From positions 682,001 to 746,000 of the forward strand of contig JAMWBK010000005.1 in the NCBI GenBank assembly GCA_029953675.1: DNA of 64,000 nt. Reading direction: 5' to 3'. The translations under genes were made by a program, and so were the position numbers. Below are positions 33,705 through 45,774 of the stretch, piece by piece. The notes beneath the pieces are model-generated. The model had not been told where the DNA came from. It saw nothing but the letters and a program-made list of their open reading frames with translations, and did no database searches. The DNA comes from Rhodosorus marinus. Lineage: Eukaryota > Rhodophyta > Stylonematophyceae > Stylonematales > Stylonemataceae. How positions within the stretch are numbered: position 1 is the first letter of the stretch; the number at the start of each line of letters is the position of its first letter.

Positions 33705-35431
33705 TTCGTAACCTCTTCAAGAGTCCCACCCCCTCTCTCTTCCTCCTCCCCTTAGAATCAAAAACCTTCCCTTAGCGATCCTCGAACATCGAATCTAGAC
33801 AAAGACAACCAGTCAAAGCCAGAGAAAACTAACATCTTCCCGCTAACCTCTCTCCCGACTTTCTCTCAAACACTGTATCTCCCCGACCCTGTAGACAAGA
33901 CCACCTTCCCACCGTTGAGAAAACAGATACTGCTGAACGCAATTTGGGAGGATATCGGCCTGCAGAGAACCGAATCGATGTACTTGTTGCTGCGATGCTT
34001 CGAGCGGGTTTAAGACCACACTCATGTTAAACAGCTTGACGAGGGACGTGTTCAAACCCAATATCTCTACAAAACCTCAAGACCAGTTCCAACCGTCACG
34101 GACAGAATTTCAAGCAGACTAGCTGGCCTTGAGAAATCAAATCTGCCTTGAGTCTTGGCGCTGAACTTCGAGCGAATGTGAAGGGCACTGAAGTTCACAG
34201 CAGATGAGAGCTTCATTGAATGGCTTGGCTTTCATACAAGGGCTATAGATCTCCTCCTAACCCCGGTCAGGCCACTTCTTCGGCGGGGTGATTCCCCTAA
34301 ACTTGCTTCGTGACGATGTCGCGCTCAGAGATCCTCTCTATATTCTCGTTCCTGCTGTCTTTCGAGCGAACTGTAAAATGCTCAGACAGGTTCACATTAG
34401 ATGAGAGTTATAATAGAATGGCCTTTGGTTTAGTTCAAAAGCAGAAATCTTCCAAAGCCCTGGCGGGACCCCGACGTCTCCGAAGCTGTGTGAACCGTAT
34501 CCACCAGGATGCGGGTCTTCATTGAAATCGAACCTGTGGACTTGTTCTTGTCCTCTTTTTAAGCGAATGTAAAAGTGCGCTCATGTTCTCATTAGATGAA
34601 AGCTATCAACGACTCGCTTCTTGTTTTGTTCATCGATGTCGAGTAGCATCTCCGAGATCCTCCCGGGCATCTGGCAGAACTGTTTTTACGGCTGTAGTTT
34701 CGTCCTTGTCGTCGTTGTGTTAGAGCTGCACGGAAGCACAGTTCATTGGACTGCTTAGCAGTCTTGGGACCCGTTTACCTTTGAGTAAGTCACACATCAT
34801 CAGCCTGAGAATTTGGGAAGGATAGCCCCTCGATAGCTGTGCGATCGATACGGACTCAGCGGCTGGTCCGTTCTCGATGTTCGCAGTTCGCAGAAAGCAC
34901 ACTATCAACCGGCTCTAACGGTTATGAGTTCGGTATTTGAATCATGAAGAATGGAACAGAGTTCCTTGAAATGCCGCTCATTGACCAAGAGAGGAAAGAT
35001 ACTAGGACCACAGCGAAAGCCTAAAAGAGCTTGTCTCTGCTCAATGCAAGCTGTTCTGCAAACCAGAGGGATTCCCCGTGACCTCAGGGCTTTCATACAT
35101 GAACGTGGAACGGTGATGTACTGAGTACTTGACCCCCGATAAACCGCAACGGTCAACTGTACACGTCCTCCAAACTACTGAGGAGTTGGCCAACAAACTG
35201 ATCCGGGATAGGCCTTCCAATCACTCAGCAGTGTGATCTTGTTGATGAGGAGCTCAAGTCGTCGAGGATCAGGAGCGCTAATGTCAGCTTCCAAGTTACG
35301 CCGAAACTGATTTCCGAAACAGAAGTCCAACTTCCCTTCTTGTTCCCGAAACGACCGTGTTTTAGTCACGGGCAAAACTTTTGATATCCACGTCAATATA
35401 TGTAAATAAAACAAAATCCTGTGTTAGCAAC
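33705..35431. other. Long spacer with tandem degenerate repeats
   Basis: 33705-33850 is C/A-rich (5' flank of lipoate ligase). The rest has no intact gene. A degenerate tandem repeat of about 195 bp lies at 34168-34660. Minus-strand open frames at 34905-35156 and 35175-35414 look protein-like but have no recognisable family; the latter resembles a fragment at 55286-55480. Confidence 0.5.
34168..34660 (+). repeat. Three degenerate ~195-bp tandem repeats
   Basis: Copies begin near 34168, 34362 and 34559, each starting around agcgaa(t/c) followed about 25 nt later by a ttcaca/ttctca...gatgagagc core. Read on the plus strand the cores give KFTADESF, RFTLDESYNRM and MFSLDESYQRL, so they may be relics of a coding repeat of about 65 residues. 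Confidence 0.6.
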
Positions 35432-37515
35432 TTATATAGCGAAGAGCTTCCTTGGAAGCGTGGGCGGGAGCGATTGAACGACCCGCTCCCAGGGCCAGTC
35501 GGCGACTGCGAGCACGCCGCTGTGAACCTTGCCCATCCCGATGATGTTCGTTGACTTCTCTATGGGGATGGAGGTGACGCCTGATTCTTCAGCGCCTCGG
35601 GCCTTCTTCGAAGGTAGAGTGGCTTCATGTGTTCTAGAAGCGCGGGCAAGAAGCGCAAAGTCTGCACCGTGCAATGCCCAGCTGTCGCAGCTCTCTATGA
35701 AAGAAACTCCGGCCGCAGACGATTTTGCTGTTTCAGGGATTCGAGCGATTGTCCTCTTCTTGCATTCACCCTCGTTAAATGTGATGATAGACATAGTCTT
35801 CCGTGTAACTACGGCAGCGCTGTCCTCCGTGGGATGGAGTGAAATCAGTACCGTCCTCGAAGCCTGTACCAGAACAAGAGTTAGGATCAGGATCCAGCGG
35901 ACGGTTCGCGGCTGACCTGGAAAGCAGCACTAACCTTCCTATACACGATTGGCTCGCTACTCGTTGAGGGCATGAAGTGGAGCGATCCATCGGAAGTAAG
36001 GATCAGCACAGCGCCGTCCACGCGAACATCTAGCTTTTGGATGTATGTGTTCGGCAGTTTGCCCTTTTCTTCAACCAAGTCCTCAATTATCCAGCGCTTT
36101 TGAACATGACCATTCACATCCATGATCAGAACTGAATCTCCGTTCATGGAGATAGCCCCCACGGTACCACTATTTACAAAGGACGCTGTTCTTATTCCTG
36201 GCAGTCCACTATATACACTTCTGGCCTCAAAAGTACCATTAAGCTTGAGCTGAAAGGCAGCCATTCGCACCGGACCTGAAACTACCAAATAGCCAAGATC
36301 TGGTGCAATGCTCGCTGCTACAAGTGATCCGCCGAGGTCGCCAGGTTTCAGTCGAAGCAGCATAGTCGGTTTCGAGTCGGGTATGCTTGCAGAAGGTAAC
36401 TGCCATACTTCTACTCTGTCGTCGTAGAGAGCGAGCGCAGCTCCTTTCACAAACTGCACAAACGGAACCTCTTCAGGCGCTGCGGATGGTCGAAAGACAA
36501 CTGGAGATTTCTCTGAGAGGAACGACTTCAGCGACTGCACTGCAATGACGGAGTCTTCTCCCGCGGACATGACCTTATCCTTGGATCCGTACCGAACGAT
36601 GGCACGCACATCGCCGAGATGTGCTCGTCTAGCCCGGTGTATGACCCATCCTCCTTCAACTGAGCGTTCCAATAGCCCGACTCCCCCATTAGCCGCCCCT
36701 GCGAATATAGCGTTGCCAAGCACACACATGCTGGTAACGTCTCCGGCTAGGCCTTCCATTGCTAGTTCCTTCTCAGCCAACAGCATCTCCGAGTTCCAAA
36801 CAGTTATGATCCCTCGAGAATCCCCGGTTAGTATCGAATCTTTAAAATAGGATATGCACCAAACGCAGATATCCTCATTCCTGGAAGACAATTGCGCTGT
36901 TTCAAGAATCTTTCCGCTGGCAACCTCGACCTTTCTAATCCCGCCTTCCGAATCCCCCGATATCAAAAAACGAGAATCCTCGGACCATTCCAAAGCTGTG
37001 ACTCTGGTGCCCCCTTTGGAAAGTCTCCGCAGGTTAAAATTTCCCAACTCGTCCACCTCGACTAACTTGGTTGACCCGTCCTCACACCCAGCGGCAATCG
37101 CGTGCTTGTCCGGCGACAGCGCAAGCGACCATATCGCCCCCCCTTGCGAGTCAAGGCTTTTCACACCAACTCGCCGTCTGTAATCGTAAAAGCGTACAAA
37201 TCCGTCCAGTCCACCAACAGCGACCAAGTCCCGAAACAGCGCCAGAGACGATATCGCAGCGCCTCCTCCCGGCAGCGAGCCAACAACGCAGTTCCTTCCC
37301 TTAACAGAGATCACCTCTACCCTCCCGTTCCTCCTAGCCACGACAACCATCGAACCGCTTGAAGTCGCCGCTACGACGCCGCTTACCTCCCACTTCACAA
37401 ACCGACATCGCTGAATCTGAATCGAAGTACCACTGCGCGCAACCGCGGAAACAGCAAATTCCCTCGTCTTCGACCGTTTTCTCTTCCTCGTCTTCGTATC
37501 CTTATCCTTCGCCAT
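35432..37515 (-). CDS. UTP4: U3 snoRNP / t-UTP protein UTP4 (Cirhin)
   Basis: WD40 protein of the t-UTP subcomplex of the SSU processome, acting in early pre-rRNA transcription and processing in the nucleolus. Two exons, 37515-35935 and 35863-35432; 670 residues. The basic N-terminus (KDKDTKTRKRKRSKTRE) fits nucleolar location. The first propeller starts with QIQRCRFVKWEVSGVVA, typical of UTP4 (hC/RFh motif), and several Asp-Gly-containing blades follow (GCEDGSTKLVEV, ISGDSEGGIRKVEV, GDSRGIITVWN, SAGEDSVIAVQ). The C-terminus ERVVQSLPPTLPRKLFAI matches the family's LPPxLxRKRFG ending. Start: the ATG at 37515; an upstream in-frame codon is TTG. C/A-rich sequence precedes it. Confidence 0.88.
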
Positions 37516-37938
37516 GCTCAAGCACCTAAACAGACAGAAACCAAGACTAGGTCCTCACGATACTCAGCAAAAACAGAAAACACTACTCGCATCTCCGAGT
37601 AGACCAGTCTCTCCACCGCCTTCCCATTCCATTGAAAGCGTACATCAGCCAACTCTTATCGCAATGTCTTCATCCGCTTCCACGGCGTCCGTAACCATCC
37701 AATCAAAATTCAAAAAAGTTTTTTTAAGCAATTAAAAACCAATTAAACCTTTGCTTATCATATTATCGATTTTGATTTGTTTATAGCAAACGAATTAGAG
37801 TATTCAGTATATGATTGGATTATTAGGCGTTTAGTTCAAGGTTTGTTTAATTGTTTTCATTAATCGAAACGAATTAGAGTATTCAGTATATGATTGGATT
37901 ATTAGGCGTTTAGTTCAAGGTTTGTTTAATTGTTTTCA
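37516..37938. other. Spacer UTP4 / aminopeptidase with tandem duplication
   Basis: 37520-37680 is C/A-rich (5' flank of UTP4). 37690-37938 is AT-rich and contains a perfect 79-bp direct duplication that runs into the end of the aminopeptidase gene. Confidence 0.75.
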
Positions 37939-37947
37939 TTAATCGAA
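37791..37947. repeat. 79-bp perfect tandem duplication across a stop codon
   Basis: 37791-37869 is repeated at 37870-37948 with only the last base different. The second copy contains the last two codons and the TAA stop (37939-37941 on the + strand) of the aminopeptidase. Confidence 0.95.
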
Positions 37948-39330
37948 TTGGGTTCCGATTTCGACGGCGATCTTGTGGAAGTCGTGGAAGAAGTGCTTGA
38001 AGAGGTCGATGGCGTGGTCAAAGTCATCAACTGCACAGAATTCACGGCATGAGTGCATGGCCAGCTGTGGCATGCCCACGTCTACTGTTCGGATTCCAGT
38101 TTCGGCAGCGATGATTGGGCCGATGGTGCTTCCGCAAGGTAAATCGTTTGGTACGACGAACTCTTGGATCGGGATGTTGTTCCGCCTAGAAATTTCTCGG
38201 AGTATAAAGCCAGAGTAGCCGCTGGTCGCGTACCTCTGGTTCTGGTTCGTTTTGATGACAACCCCTTTGTGAAGTGCAGGTCGGTGGTTTTCCTCATGCT
38301 TCGACGTGTAGTTCGGATGGACAGCATGGGCCATGTCGGAGGAGACTATGAGCGAAGCTGCTAGGATTGCTTTCAGCTCCAAGTTCACCGTGATTCCCGC
38401 ATGGATACGTCCGATGACGTCGTTGAGAAACGTTGAAAATGCGCCCTGAGCAGATCTTGAACCGATTTCCTCGTGGTCGAACATACAAACTATTCTACAG
38501 GATGTACGAGTTATCAGCTCCTTTCGCTCCTCTGCACGCACCAATGCTTCCAACGCAGCAAAGCATGAAGCCTGATTGTCCAACCGAGGCGAGGATACGA
38601 ACTCGTTCAATGCTCCGACAATAGAAGACGGCTGCGAGTCGGCTACGTAAAGGTCAAAATCCACGATGCAATCAGCATCGCATTGAAGCTCCTCCGCAAG
38701 CACGTTCACTAGGACCGGATGGTGTTTTTTCTTCTCTCCCTCAATCTTCGAACTCAATTTCCCGACGTTGGCCTTGATTTCGGTCGCAATTATTGGAGCC
38801 GTTTGAGACTCGGTGTTCGGCGAAAAGTTAGAATTAGCATCACGGTTGAGGTGGATCGCGAGGGACGGTATCCGCAAGATCGGCTTCGATAAATGAACGA
38901 GCTTTGTCGTGATCTCATCCTTCCTCTTAGGGTCATTCCCCTGAAGTACTACACGGCCGGCAACCGTGAGGTCTCTATCGAACCATGTGTACCACAACCC
39001 TCCTCCATAGGTTTCCACTCCAACCTGTAGATAACCGACTTTACCAGAACTCGAAATCGGTTTCACTCTGAAACAAGGTGAGTCCGTATGTGCTCCGATG
39101 ATCTGAAAGTCAGACAGCTCATCTCGTGCTTCGGGTAGGACGAAGGCAATCAGCGAAGTCCCATTTCTCGTGACGTAGTATTTCTGTTGGTCGGCCTTCA
39201 ATTTTCCCCAGTTTACATCCTCTCGCAGGCGAACAAACCCTTCCTTTTCAAGCATCTTAATGCTGGTGCCAACTGCATGGTACGGCGACGGACTGGAGTT
39301 TACAAAGTCTATAAATTGTTCGGCAGCCAT
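37939..39330 (-). CDS. DNPEP: Aspartyl aminopeptidase (M18)
   Basis: Zinc metallopeptidase releasing N-terminal acidic residues; cytosolic dodecamer in other eukaryotes. Single exon, 463 residues, close to human DNPEP (475). Zinc and active-site motifs are present: GAHTDSPCFRVKP with the first His/Asp pair, RLDNQASCFAALEAL with the bridging Asp, FDHEEIGSRSAQGA with the catalytic Glu pair, SSDMAHAVHPNYTSKHE and a final His in QLAMHSCREF. The ATG at 39330 (MAAEQFIDFVNSSPSPYHAV) is chosen because the family begins with this FLxFLNxSPSPYHxV pattern. The in-frame extension to 39399 has no ATG and carries an acceptor-like ttttgcag, so a short upstream exon is possible. The stop codon lies in the 79-bp duplication. 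Confidence 0.94.
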   Translation of the reverse strand: MAAEQFIDFVNSSPSPYHAVGTSIKMLEKEGFVRLREDVNWGKLKADQQKYYVTRNGTSLIAFVLPEARDELSDFQIIGAHTDSPCFRVKPISSSGKVGYLQVGVETYGGGLWYTWFDRDLTVAGRVVLQGNDPKRKDEITTKLVHLSKPILRIPSLAIHLNRDANSNFSPNTESQTAPIIATEIKANVGKLSSKIEGEKKKHHPVLVNVLAEELQCDADCIVDFDLYVADSQPSSIVGALNEFVSSPRLDNQASCFAALEALVRAEERKELITRTSCRIVCMFDHEEIGSRSAQGAFSTFLNDVIGRIHAGITVNLELKAILAASLIVSSDMAHAVHPNYTSKHEENHRPALHKGVVIKTNQNQRYATSGYSGFILREISRRNNIPIQEFVVPNDLPCGSTIGPIIAAETGIRTVDVGMPQLAMHSCREFCAVDDFDHAIDLFKHFFHDFHKIAVEIGTQFD

Positions 39331-41213
39331 TCTTGGATTAATACACCCGCTCCAAGTTTCCCTCTCCTCAGTGGGATACACACCCAGTTTACCCTGCAAA
39401 AGCTTGGATCAGTAACAGGTCCTTATCCAATGCAAACGCTGAGTGGTTGAAAATCTTAGCACTCTCGTATGGATCAAGCTCACTCCCTATCACCGGCTCT
39501 CCATCGGAATAGATACTTTAGCCTCCAGTCGGCATTCTCCCTATATCTCTCTCTACCATTGAAAGAATCTCTGACCAGGTCTCGATGGTGTACGAAATTG
39601 GATCCGGCAATATGGAAGCTCCAAAGAATCTGTGTTTCCTTTTCTGCTTCGATGATCGGCTGGGAGCACCTAGTTTTCTTCTGAACTGTGGTTTTCTCTA
39701 GCTGGTCTACAGACATCGAAGGACTAAGATATCGCCAAAACCAGTTTCGGATGTGGCAGTATTTCAAGCTCAGACGTGCTGGTTATGAGAGACTTGAGCA
39801 AAGTTGAAGAGCCGATTGGTGTCAGCTAAGTTGGTCGACGGAAGAGGGGCTCCGGTAGGCGATATAATCATGCTTGATAGTGAATGCATACCAAATATAC
39901 CACTGGCCAACAGGCTCAGAGCTCAGGTAGCCGTTCTCGCGGCACGGAACTCTGGATTCTGCTGAGATACTGCTCACACGTCGGTCATTTCTGCGTTATC
40001 CGGATCCATGAGTATGGCCGACGCCGTAAGCCGGGAAATGCCCCTATGTCGCACCAATATAGGAGTGAGGAGTATGGGAAAGATCCACCGCGAAGGATTC
40101 ACGTCCACCATCCTGCGTCCACAGTATTCCAAGCATCTTGAGCTGGGAATGTGCACACTTTCGCAATTGGATACGTTTGCCATCAGGAATTCATCCGCAT
40201 GTACCTTCACAGCACACGCTGTGACCGCTTTCGATCCGTTCAGCTTCAAAGTAAAGAAGAAAGGTTTTATTAAAAGTGTGGGCGTGCCTACTCTGTTCAA
40301 AACCTCACACCGCCGAATGCGTCTTCCCATCTCGAGTCAGGGAGTAGCTTCGCTTCGAAGATGAACCGATTGCTCAAGAGCTTTTAACCGGTGTAGTTGC
40401 TCTTTAAACTCCCAAGTTTTGGTGGTTTGGCAGAGATTTCTTTGCCGACACTTGCTGCATGAAGGTAAGAGTACACCGAACCATAGCGCTGAGGAAGCAC
40501 GACTGTCGTCTGAGAGACCTCTCCTGTAGCTAATCCGAAAGTCTGGCTTCGGTCAGGTTCTCAGCTGGGACCGCTCTGACGCACCTTGTGCAATAACGCT
40601 CTGGATTTCAAACGAATCAGGCGCCTTACTAGTCTCGCTTTACAAGCGCAAATGAGGCACTTGGTTTTTAGGCACTGTGTACCTAAAAACCAAATACTAA
40701 ATCTAGATCAAACACTCTTGATCAGAGCATATAGTCAACCAAAAGAGCGTTGAATTTCCTAGTCAACACGATAATTGACTGAATTAGGAGCTTAAGCCAA
40801 TGAAACCATCTATCAACACCCAAAAGGATTGAATATCCTATTTTTGGATTGTATGAGATTCAGGTCAAAATGAGAACGGGAACGCTTTCGAGGTGGAAAG
40901 CTTTGGTTTGGGAGTGTGAACAAGAAGCTCTATTCGTTATGAGGAAGCATTCAGCTTGCATTCAGCTTTGCTCTTTCATCTAAGAAGACAGTTATGATGG
41001 GGATACAGGTTTAGACAACCGTCCCAATCCCTGCGTATGCTCTAGTTCTTTCGCAGATCTAGTCCGTTTCGCGGAGTGGGATCTTTGGTTACGAAGTGGT
41101 GTGGGGTGGGCTGGCGGTCTGTTGAAGACGTTTTAGGAGAAGTTTCTGACTTGACAGGGATTGCTTTTGGTGCGTACGATACTGAAGACGGGTGTTTTTG
41201 CTCACGTATCGTG
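39331..41213. other. Long divergent spacer aminopeptidase / VPS52
   Basis: No intact gene. A minus-strand open frame at 39974-40330 (118 codons) is protein-like without a family. A perfect hairpin with 12-bp stem is at 40661-40693. The last 350 bp are moderately G/T-rich ahead of VPS52. Confidence 0.5.
40661..40693. repeat. Perfect 12-bp stem hairpin
   Basis: TTGGTTTTTAGG (40661-40672), 9-nt loop, CCTAAAAACCAA (40682-40693). It lies about 520 bp upstream of VPS52 in a spacer without genes. Confidence 0.75.
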
Positions 41214-43971
41214 ATGAACGACGCTGAGGACGATCGTGTTTGGGAGTCCCTGGGCTTGCTAGCCAAGGATGGTGACGCACTGGATGCGAAGTTGGACTTG
41301 GATGAGTTGCAGATGGCAGCGACTGTTCCGCTAGTTGCTTCAGGACTACGGCCTGGAGCGGATATCCCTGCTCTAGTGAGATCCGTTGAGAATCAGCTGC
41401 ATGAGGTGCGATTCAGGCCCACCATTTTCTGTGGATGGATACGTCGGGTCTGAAAGGAATTGGAATTGTCCTATTTGTAGGTTGAAAGCGCCTCAGTGGC
41501 GGATTTCGTTCGAGAAGGAGAAAGCCTGAGTAAGCTACACGTGGACATGGTGAAATGCGGCAAGACGCTGGATGATATGGAATCTACGCTCGTCGGGTAT
41601 GCAAAACAACTTGCGGAACTCTCTGAAGACATCCGAAGGCTTCAGCATGGAACGTCAACCGCCGCTGCTAGAGTCTCGAGCCGTTCTGCGGCTGAAGCGC
41701 ATTTGTCCGCCTTCATTGATGAGGTGATTATTCCACCGTCTGTAATCACAACCATTGTCGAGGGCGATGTCGGGCAGGATAAGTACGACTTCCCAAAGAT
41801 CGAATATTCAGTTACAGAACCACTTCTCTAACAGGTGCACACATTGTTCCGCCTGCCACACAAACAGCTACAGCTCGCAGTTGGCTCTGCTTGACAAAAA
41901 GATTGCCTTCATGGAGCTCGAAGATACAAAAGCCTCTGTTGCTCATGGCGAAGTGAAACCTCAACTCGATCAACTGTTGGTGAAGGCTGTACAGAAAGTG
42001 AAGGCCTTCCTACACGAAAAGGTCGCTCTGCTCAGACGGCCAAACACAAACGTCCAGATCATCAAGGAGAACGTGTTGCTCAAGAACAAAACCCTCTTTG
42101 AATTCCTCATGGACCACTCCTTCACGGCTTACGTTGAGGTAATTCGTAGATAATCCGCTCTGCTGGACTTTGCAAACAACTGAAACAAGCTGAGTCGTCA
42201 CCTGTAGGTACGAGATGACTATGTGGACACCATGTCGAAGCTCTACAACGTCCTTTTCCAGCGCTACATACAAGGGCTAATGACTCTGAAAGAAGATGCG
42301 GCTGCTCGCGGAGAGCTCCTGGTCGAAAGCAGCTCGTTCAGCAGCTCGTTCAGATTTGGACTGGACTTTTCGTTTACGGGAAAGTCGCAACCCGCTAAGA
42401 ACAGCTTCGCAATCGGTGACAGGCTCGAGAGCCTGAAAAAGATTGATGCACCCGCTGTAATCCTCGCAGTTGCTGCAAATTCGAAGATAAAGTACGTGGT
42501 TGCTCTGTGTACGGACGTGGAGATCGTAGTGTATTATTTTTTCGTCACTCGGCTTAGCGACAAACAATTTTCCTCGCCGTTGTAGGTTGATGTTTGAAGA
42601 AATCCATAGGTCCATAGTGAGGCTATTGCTCGAGACCTGCACCTCTGAGCACATGTACTGCGCTGAGCTATTCGGAGCGGGGCAGGGGAGAATGTTTGAC
42701 GACCTGTTCTCGTACACGGTGGACCAGATTTACTTGAACCTGCAACAACATCTCGCTCATACGCAGGATGCAGTAGGTGTGCTCCTAACAATGAAGATCC
42801 ATGAGGTGAGTAATCCCAACATTTTGCGATGCGGACTAGCGCACTCGGAATGGGAGGTTAACCCGGCGAGGTTTCTTGACGGACTCATAGGTGCAACGTG
42901 AAGAGATGCGAAGGCGGAAAGTACGGGATCTGAACAACTTCTTTACTAGAGCAGATATTCTGCTAAAGCCTCGTTACAAGGAGATTTTCGACGAAAATTT
43001 GAATTCGCTCACAGCGGCGAACCCGAAAACTCTCTTCCCTGGCCCGAACAACTTCAGTCCCCATATCGTATCACGAAGGTGAACAACGAACGCATCGGAA
43101 GGATGTTTCTTATCCCTTGCTAACTGCGGGGTGTCGCCCGTTTCTCCATTCTTGAACATTCAGATACGCAGAGTTTGCTGGAGCAACGTTAGCTATTACC
43201 ATGCTTGGTTCCGAAGACGACATGATCAAGGAATCGCTGAAGAGACTGAGAACGGCGTACCAGGGCCTCATGAATAGAATCAGCTTGGAATTCAAAAGCT
43301 CGAAGAATAGGTAAATCACTCTTCTTTGAACCAGAAAGGGTTTCAATGCGTATGCTGAGGTTCGGTCGCTATCTAGGTACACCTTCCTCATCAACAATTG
43401 TGATCTCGTGTTGACGATTTTCGAAGAGCTTGAGGTCCACGGAGAGGACGAGTTGTTCTTCCAGGTAAGCTATCGGGTTTCTATGCATCCACCACTCTGC
43501 GCGGATGTCTGACGGGTAGTGGATTTCTCAGGATCTTTTGTCCGGCCATGTTATGGCCTTCGCTGAGCATGAGCTCGCGGAGCACTTTCCAGATTATCTT
43601 AGCTTCGTGAGATCCAGAACTCTCGTGGATAAGAAAAAAGTGAGATCAATTCTTAGAGAGTTTGCGGTTAACTGGAGATCTAGTGTTGCGCATATTCGCG
43701 AGAACGTTCTCCGCGTTTTTCCAAATTTTAAGAACGGCAGCGAGGTGAGGCTACACGGCTTTACTTATTCTAAATTCACAACGAGAACCTTCTGCTGACC
43801 ATGCTTTGTGCGGCTCCACAGATTCTCAAGTCTGTCCTGACCCAACTACTGTACTACCACAAGAAAGCAGAATCGATTGTTGAGGACTCCTACGCAGAGC
43901 TCAAGGGTGAAATGGTCACCTCCACAGCGATTACATATGAGATCCGACAGGACAACCAGAAGACGTTTTAA
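41214..43971 (+). CDS. VPS52: GARP/EARP tethering subunit VPS52
   Basis: Subunit of the GARP and EARP complexes that tether endosome-derived vesicles at the Golgi or recycling endosomes. Inferred exons: 41214-41405, 41481-41782, 41874-42138, 42208-42491, 42586-42805, 42891-43078, 43164-43310, 43377-43464, 43532-43744, 43822-43971; 682 residues against 723 in human. Matches to the family include the N-terminal coiled-coil, DEVIIPPSVITTIVEG, LLVKAVQKVKAFLHEK, VRDDYVDTMSKLYNVLF, HIVSRRYAEFAGATLAI, YTFLINNCDLVLTIFEE, NWRSSVAHIRENVLRVFPNF and a final AYAELKGEMVT-like end. The third exon start (41874) was chosen over a closer AG because a CTAAC branch site sits just upstream. The first ATG in frame is 41214; an upstream exon may add residues. 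Confidence 0.92.
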
Positions 43972-45774
43972 AGCTAAATACTGACTAACATCTAGCTGGC
44001 AGTTGGTGAATGGCCCGTGGGCCCAGGCCCCGTTACCGGGGTTCTCGGCGAGTTGACGTGGTGCAAGGGGAATCCGCGGTTAAGGCAGCCCCCTCCCGGC
44101 ACTTCTGAGAACCTCATTTCACGGCATCAATGGATCGACAATGGCAAACCTTGTGAATAGAAAAGCATCGTCCCAAACTCTTTAACATTCTGGTTGCACT
44201 GGCAGGCCGAGACTCACCGTGGTAAGATGCAGTTTAAGCCCAATAGTGAACAACGGCTCGGTAAGACTGTACACACAGCGCCGAAACAGCAGCAGCGCAG
44301 CATGTGGACGAAGATCAGGATCGACGCTGAATATGGAATAGACTCTGTGAAATCCACGAGGGTCGAGACCAGCAGAAATCTGTTTTAGATGACCAGCAAG
44401 ACTGATTCTGTTCGTAGTCGGCCTGCGGACAAACTAGCCAGAAACAGAGTGGATCCAATCTGTTGGTTGAGAGAGATCGAGAAACCTTCATCATTACTTA
44501 ACTATGAGCTTAGCACGAACTCGTTTTGCACTGCTAAGGATATCACATTGGGAAGGCGTTTTCCGACAACAGAGACAATTCGTTGTCGTCATCGTCGCAA
44601 TAGATCTTCCGCCAAAGCCATGTGAAGACCCACGATCCATGTGTGTCGCATGTATATTCGGGGACTCGATTGTGTTTAGAACATTGAGACAGATCGATAA
44701 CTAGCCAAGCTTGAACCGGATCAATGTCAATCTACCTCACACAAGTTGGTGGCTAATCGCGAAATATAAAGCCTTCTGCCTCAATCCAAGGGATTTTCAC
44801 TCCACCGCCATGCGGCGGAATGAGAGGAAGTCATCATCAATATCGGCTAAGTGAGTCTCGATGGATAGGCCTTCCTCATATCTGCTGCTCGGACGCTTCT
44901 TCAGAGCGAGAGAGACATAGAGGGAGAGCGCTCTCAAAGCTCTGTTGTATTCTACTGCACTACCAACCCCTTCGAGATTCCTATCTCCGCCCAATGCTAA
45001 TTTGCTTCGTGTGGATTGGGGTTGTCGGCTTCATCAAAAACCAGTTGAGATCCATTAGGGTTCCTAAACGGCGGCCGACTCTTCATTGGGGAGGGCATTC
45101 ATTAGCTAGTGGAGCTATCGTTCATCGTCTTCGTCGAGTTGCTGCCTTGAGGTTTGCACTCTGCGATAGCGACGAGCATCGGGCAGGACGGGATCGGGGA
45201 GGAGGGTTTCATCGATCGGTTCGGTTGGGATGATGTCTGGTTAGTGTCGTTTTCGAGGTTTTCTGTTTGTTTTTTTTGTATTGTAGCGAATTGGGAAGTT
45301 TTTTGGAAAGCTTGTTTTACCAAGCGATTCCCTCATCTTCCTCGTGCAAGGGGGGTTTTGAAGAGGGGCTTGAGGGGATGATTGATTGCGCTGCTGGCGT
45401 GGTTTGTGGGATTGAGGTTTTCTGTTGTCGGTTTATGTTCTGGTCTCTACGAGTAGCTTTCTCGTGCTTATCGTCGTCCGCAACGTCGTCGAGATTGCTT
45501 CAATCAGCCTGGTTTTGGAAGTTGGAATAGAAGAGTGCGGATCGTCTGTTGAGTTGATCTTTTCGTCGAAAGCTCTTTCTTGAGGGTTTGAGGGTTGAGA
45601 TTTTGAGTTTCTGAGGTTCCTTGTGTTTGGATCGGGGAAAGTTGTGTCCCAGACGTCCCTCGAGGGAGATAGGACTTCACTTCCTCTGCGTGGAGGCGTT
45701 GTGGGGCTGTTTGGTCGCGGATAGGGTGCTATTGGCATTAAGAAAAGGAAGGAGAGAAGCGCTGTTTTATCAGA
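43972..45774. other. Long spacer VPS52 / glycine-rich gene
   Basis: Includes a GC-rich stretch (44010-44100), short open frames without motifs and, at 45230-45774, strongly G/T-rich DNA ahead of the plus-strand gene. A minus-strand frame at 44797-44994 ends ADIDDDFLSFRRMAVE and looks protein-like, but I found no upstream exon. Confidence 0.5.

Noticed and set aside
39974-40330. BspA-like leucine-rich repeat protein fragment
   Set aside because: One stretch (VHIPSSRCLEYCG) resembles such repeats, but a single weak match in an unspliced frame is not enough.
44797-44994. Possible terminal exon on the minus strand ending FRRMAVE
   Set aside because: Protein-like, but no upstream exon joins it in frame and no C/A-rich flank is placed to serve it.
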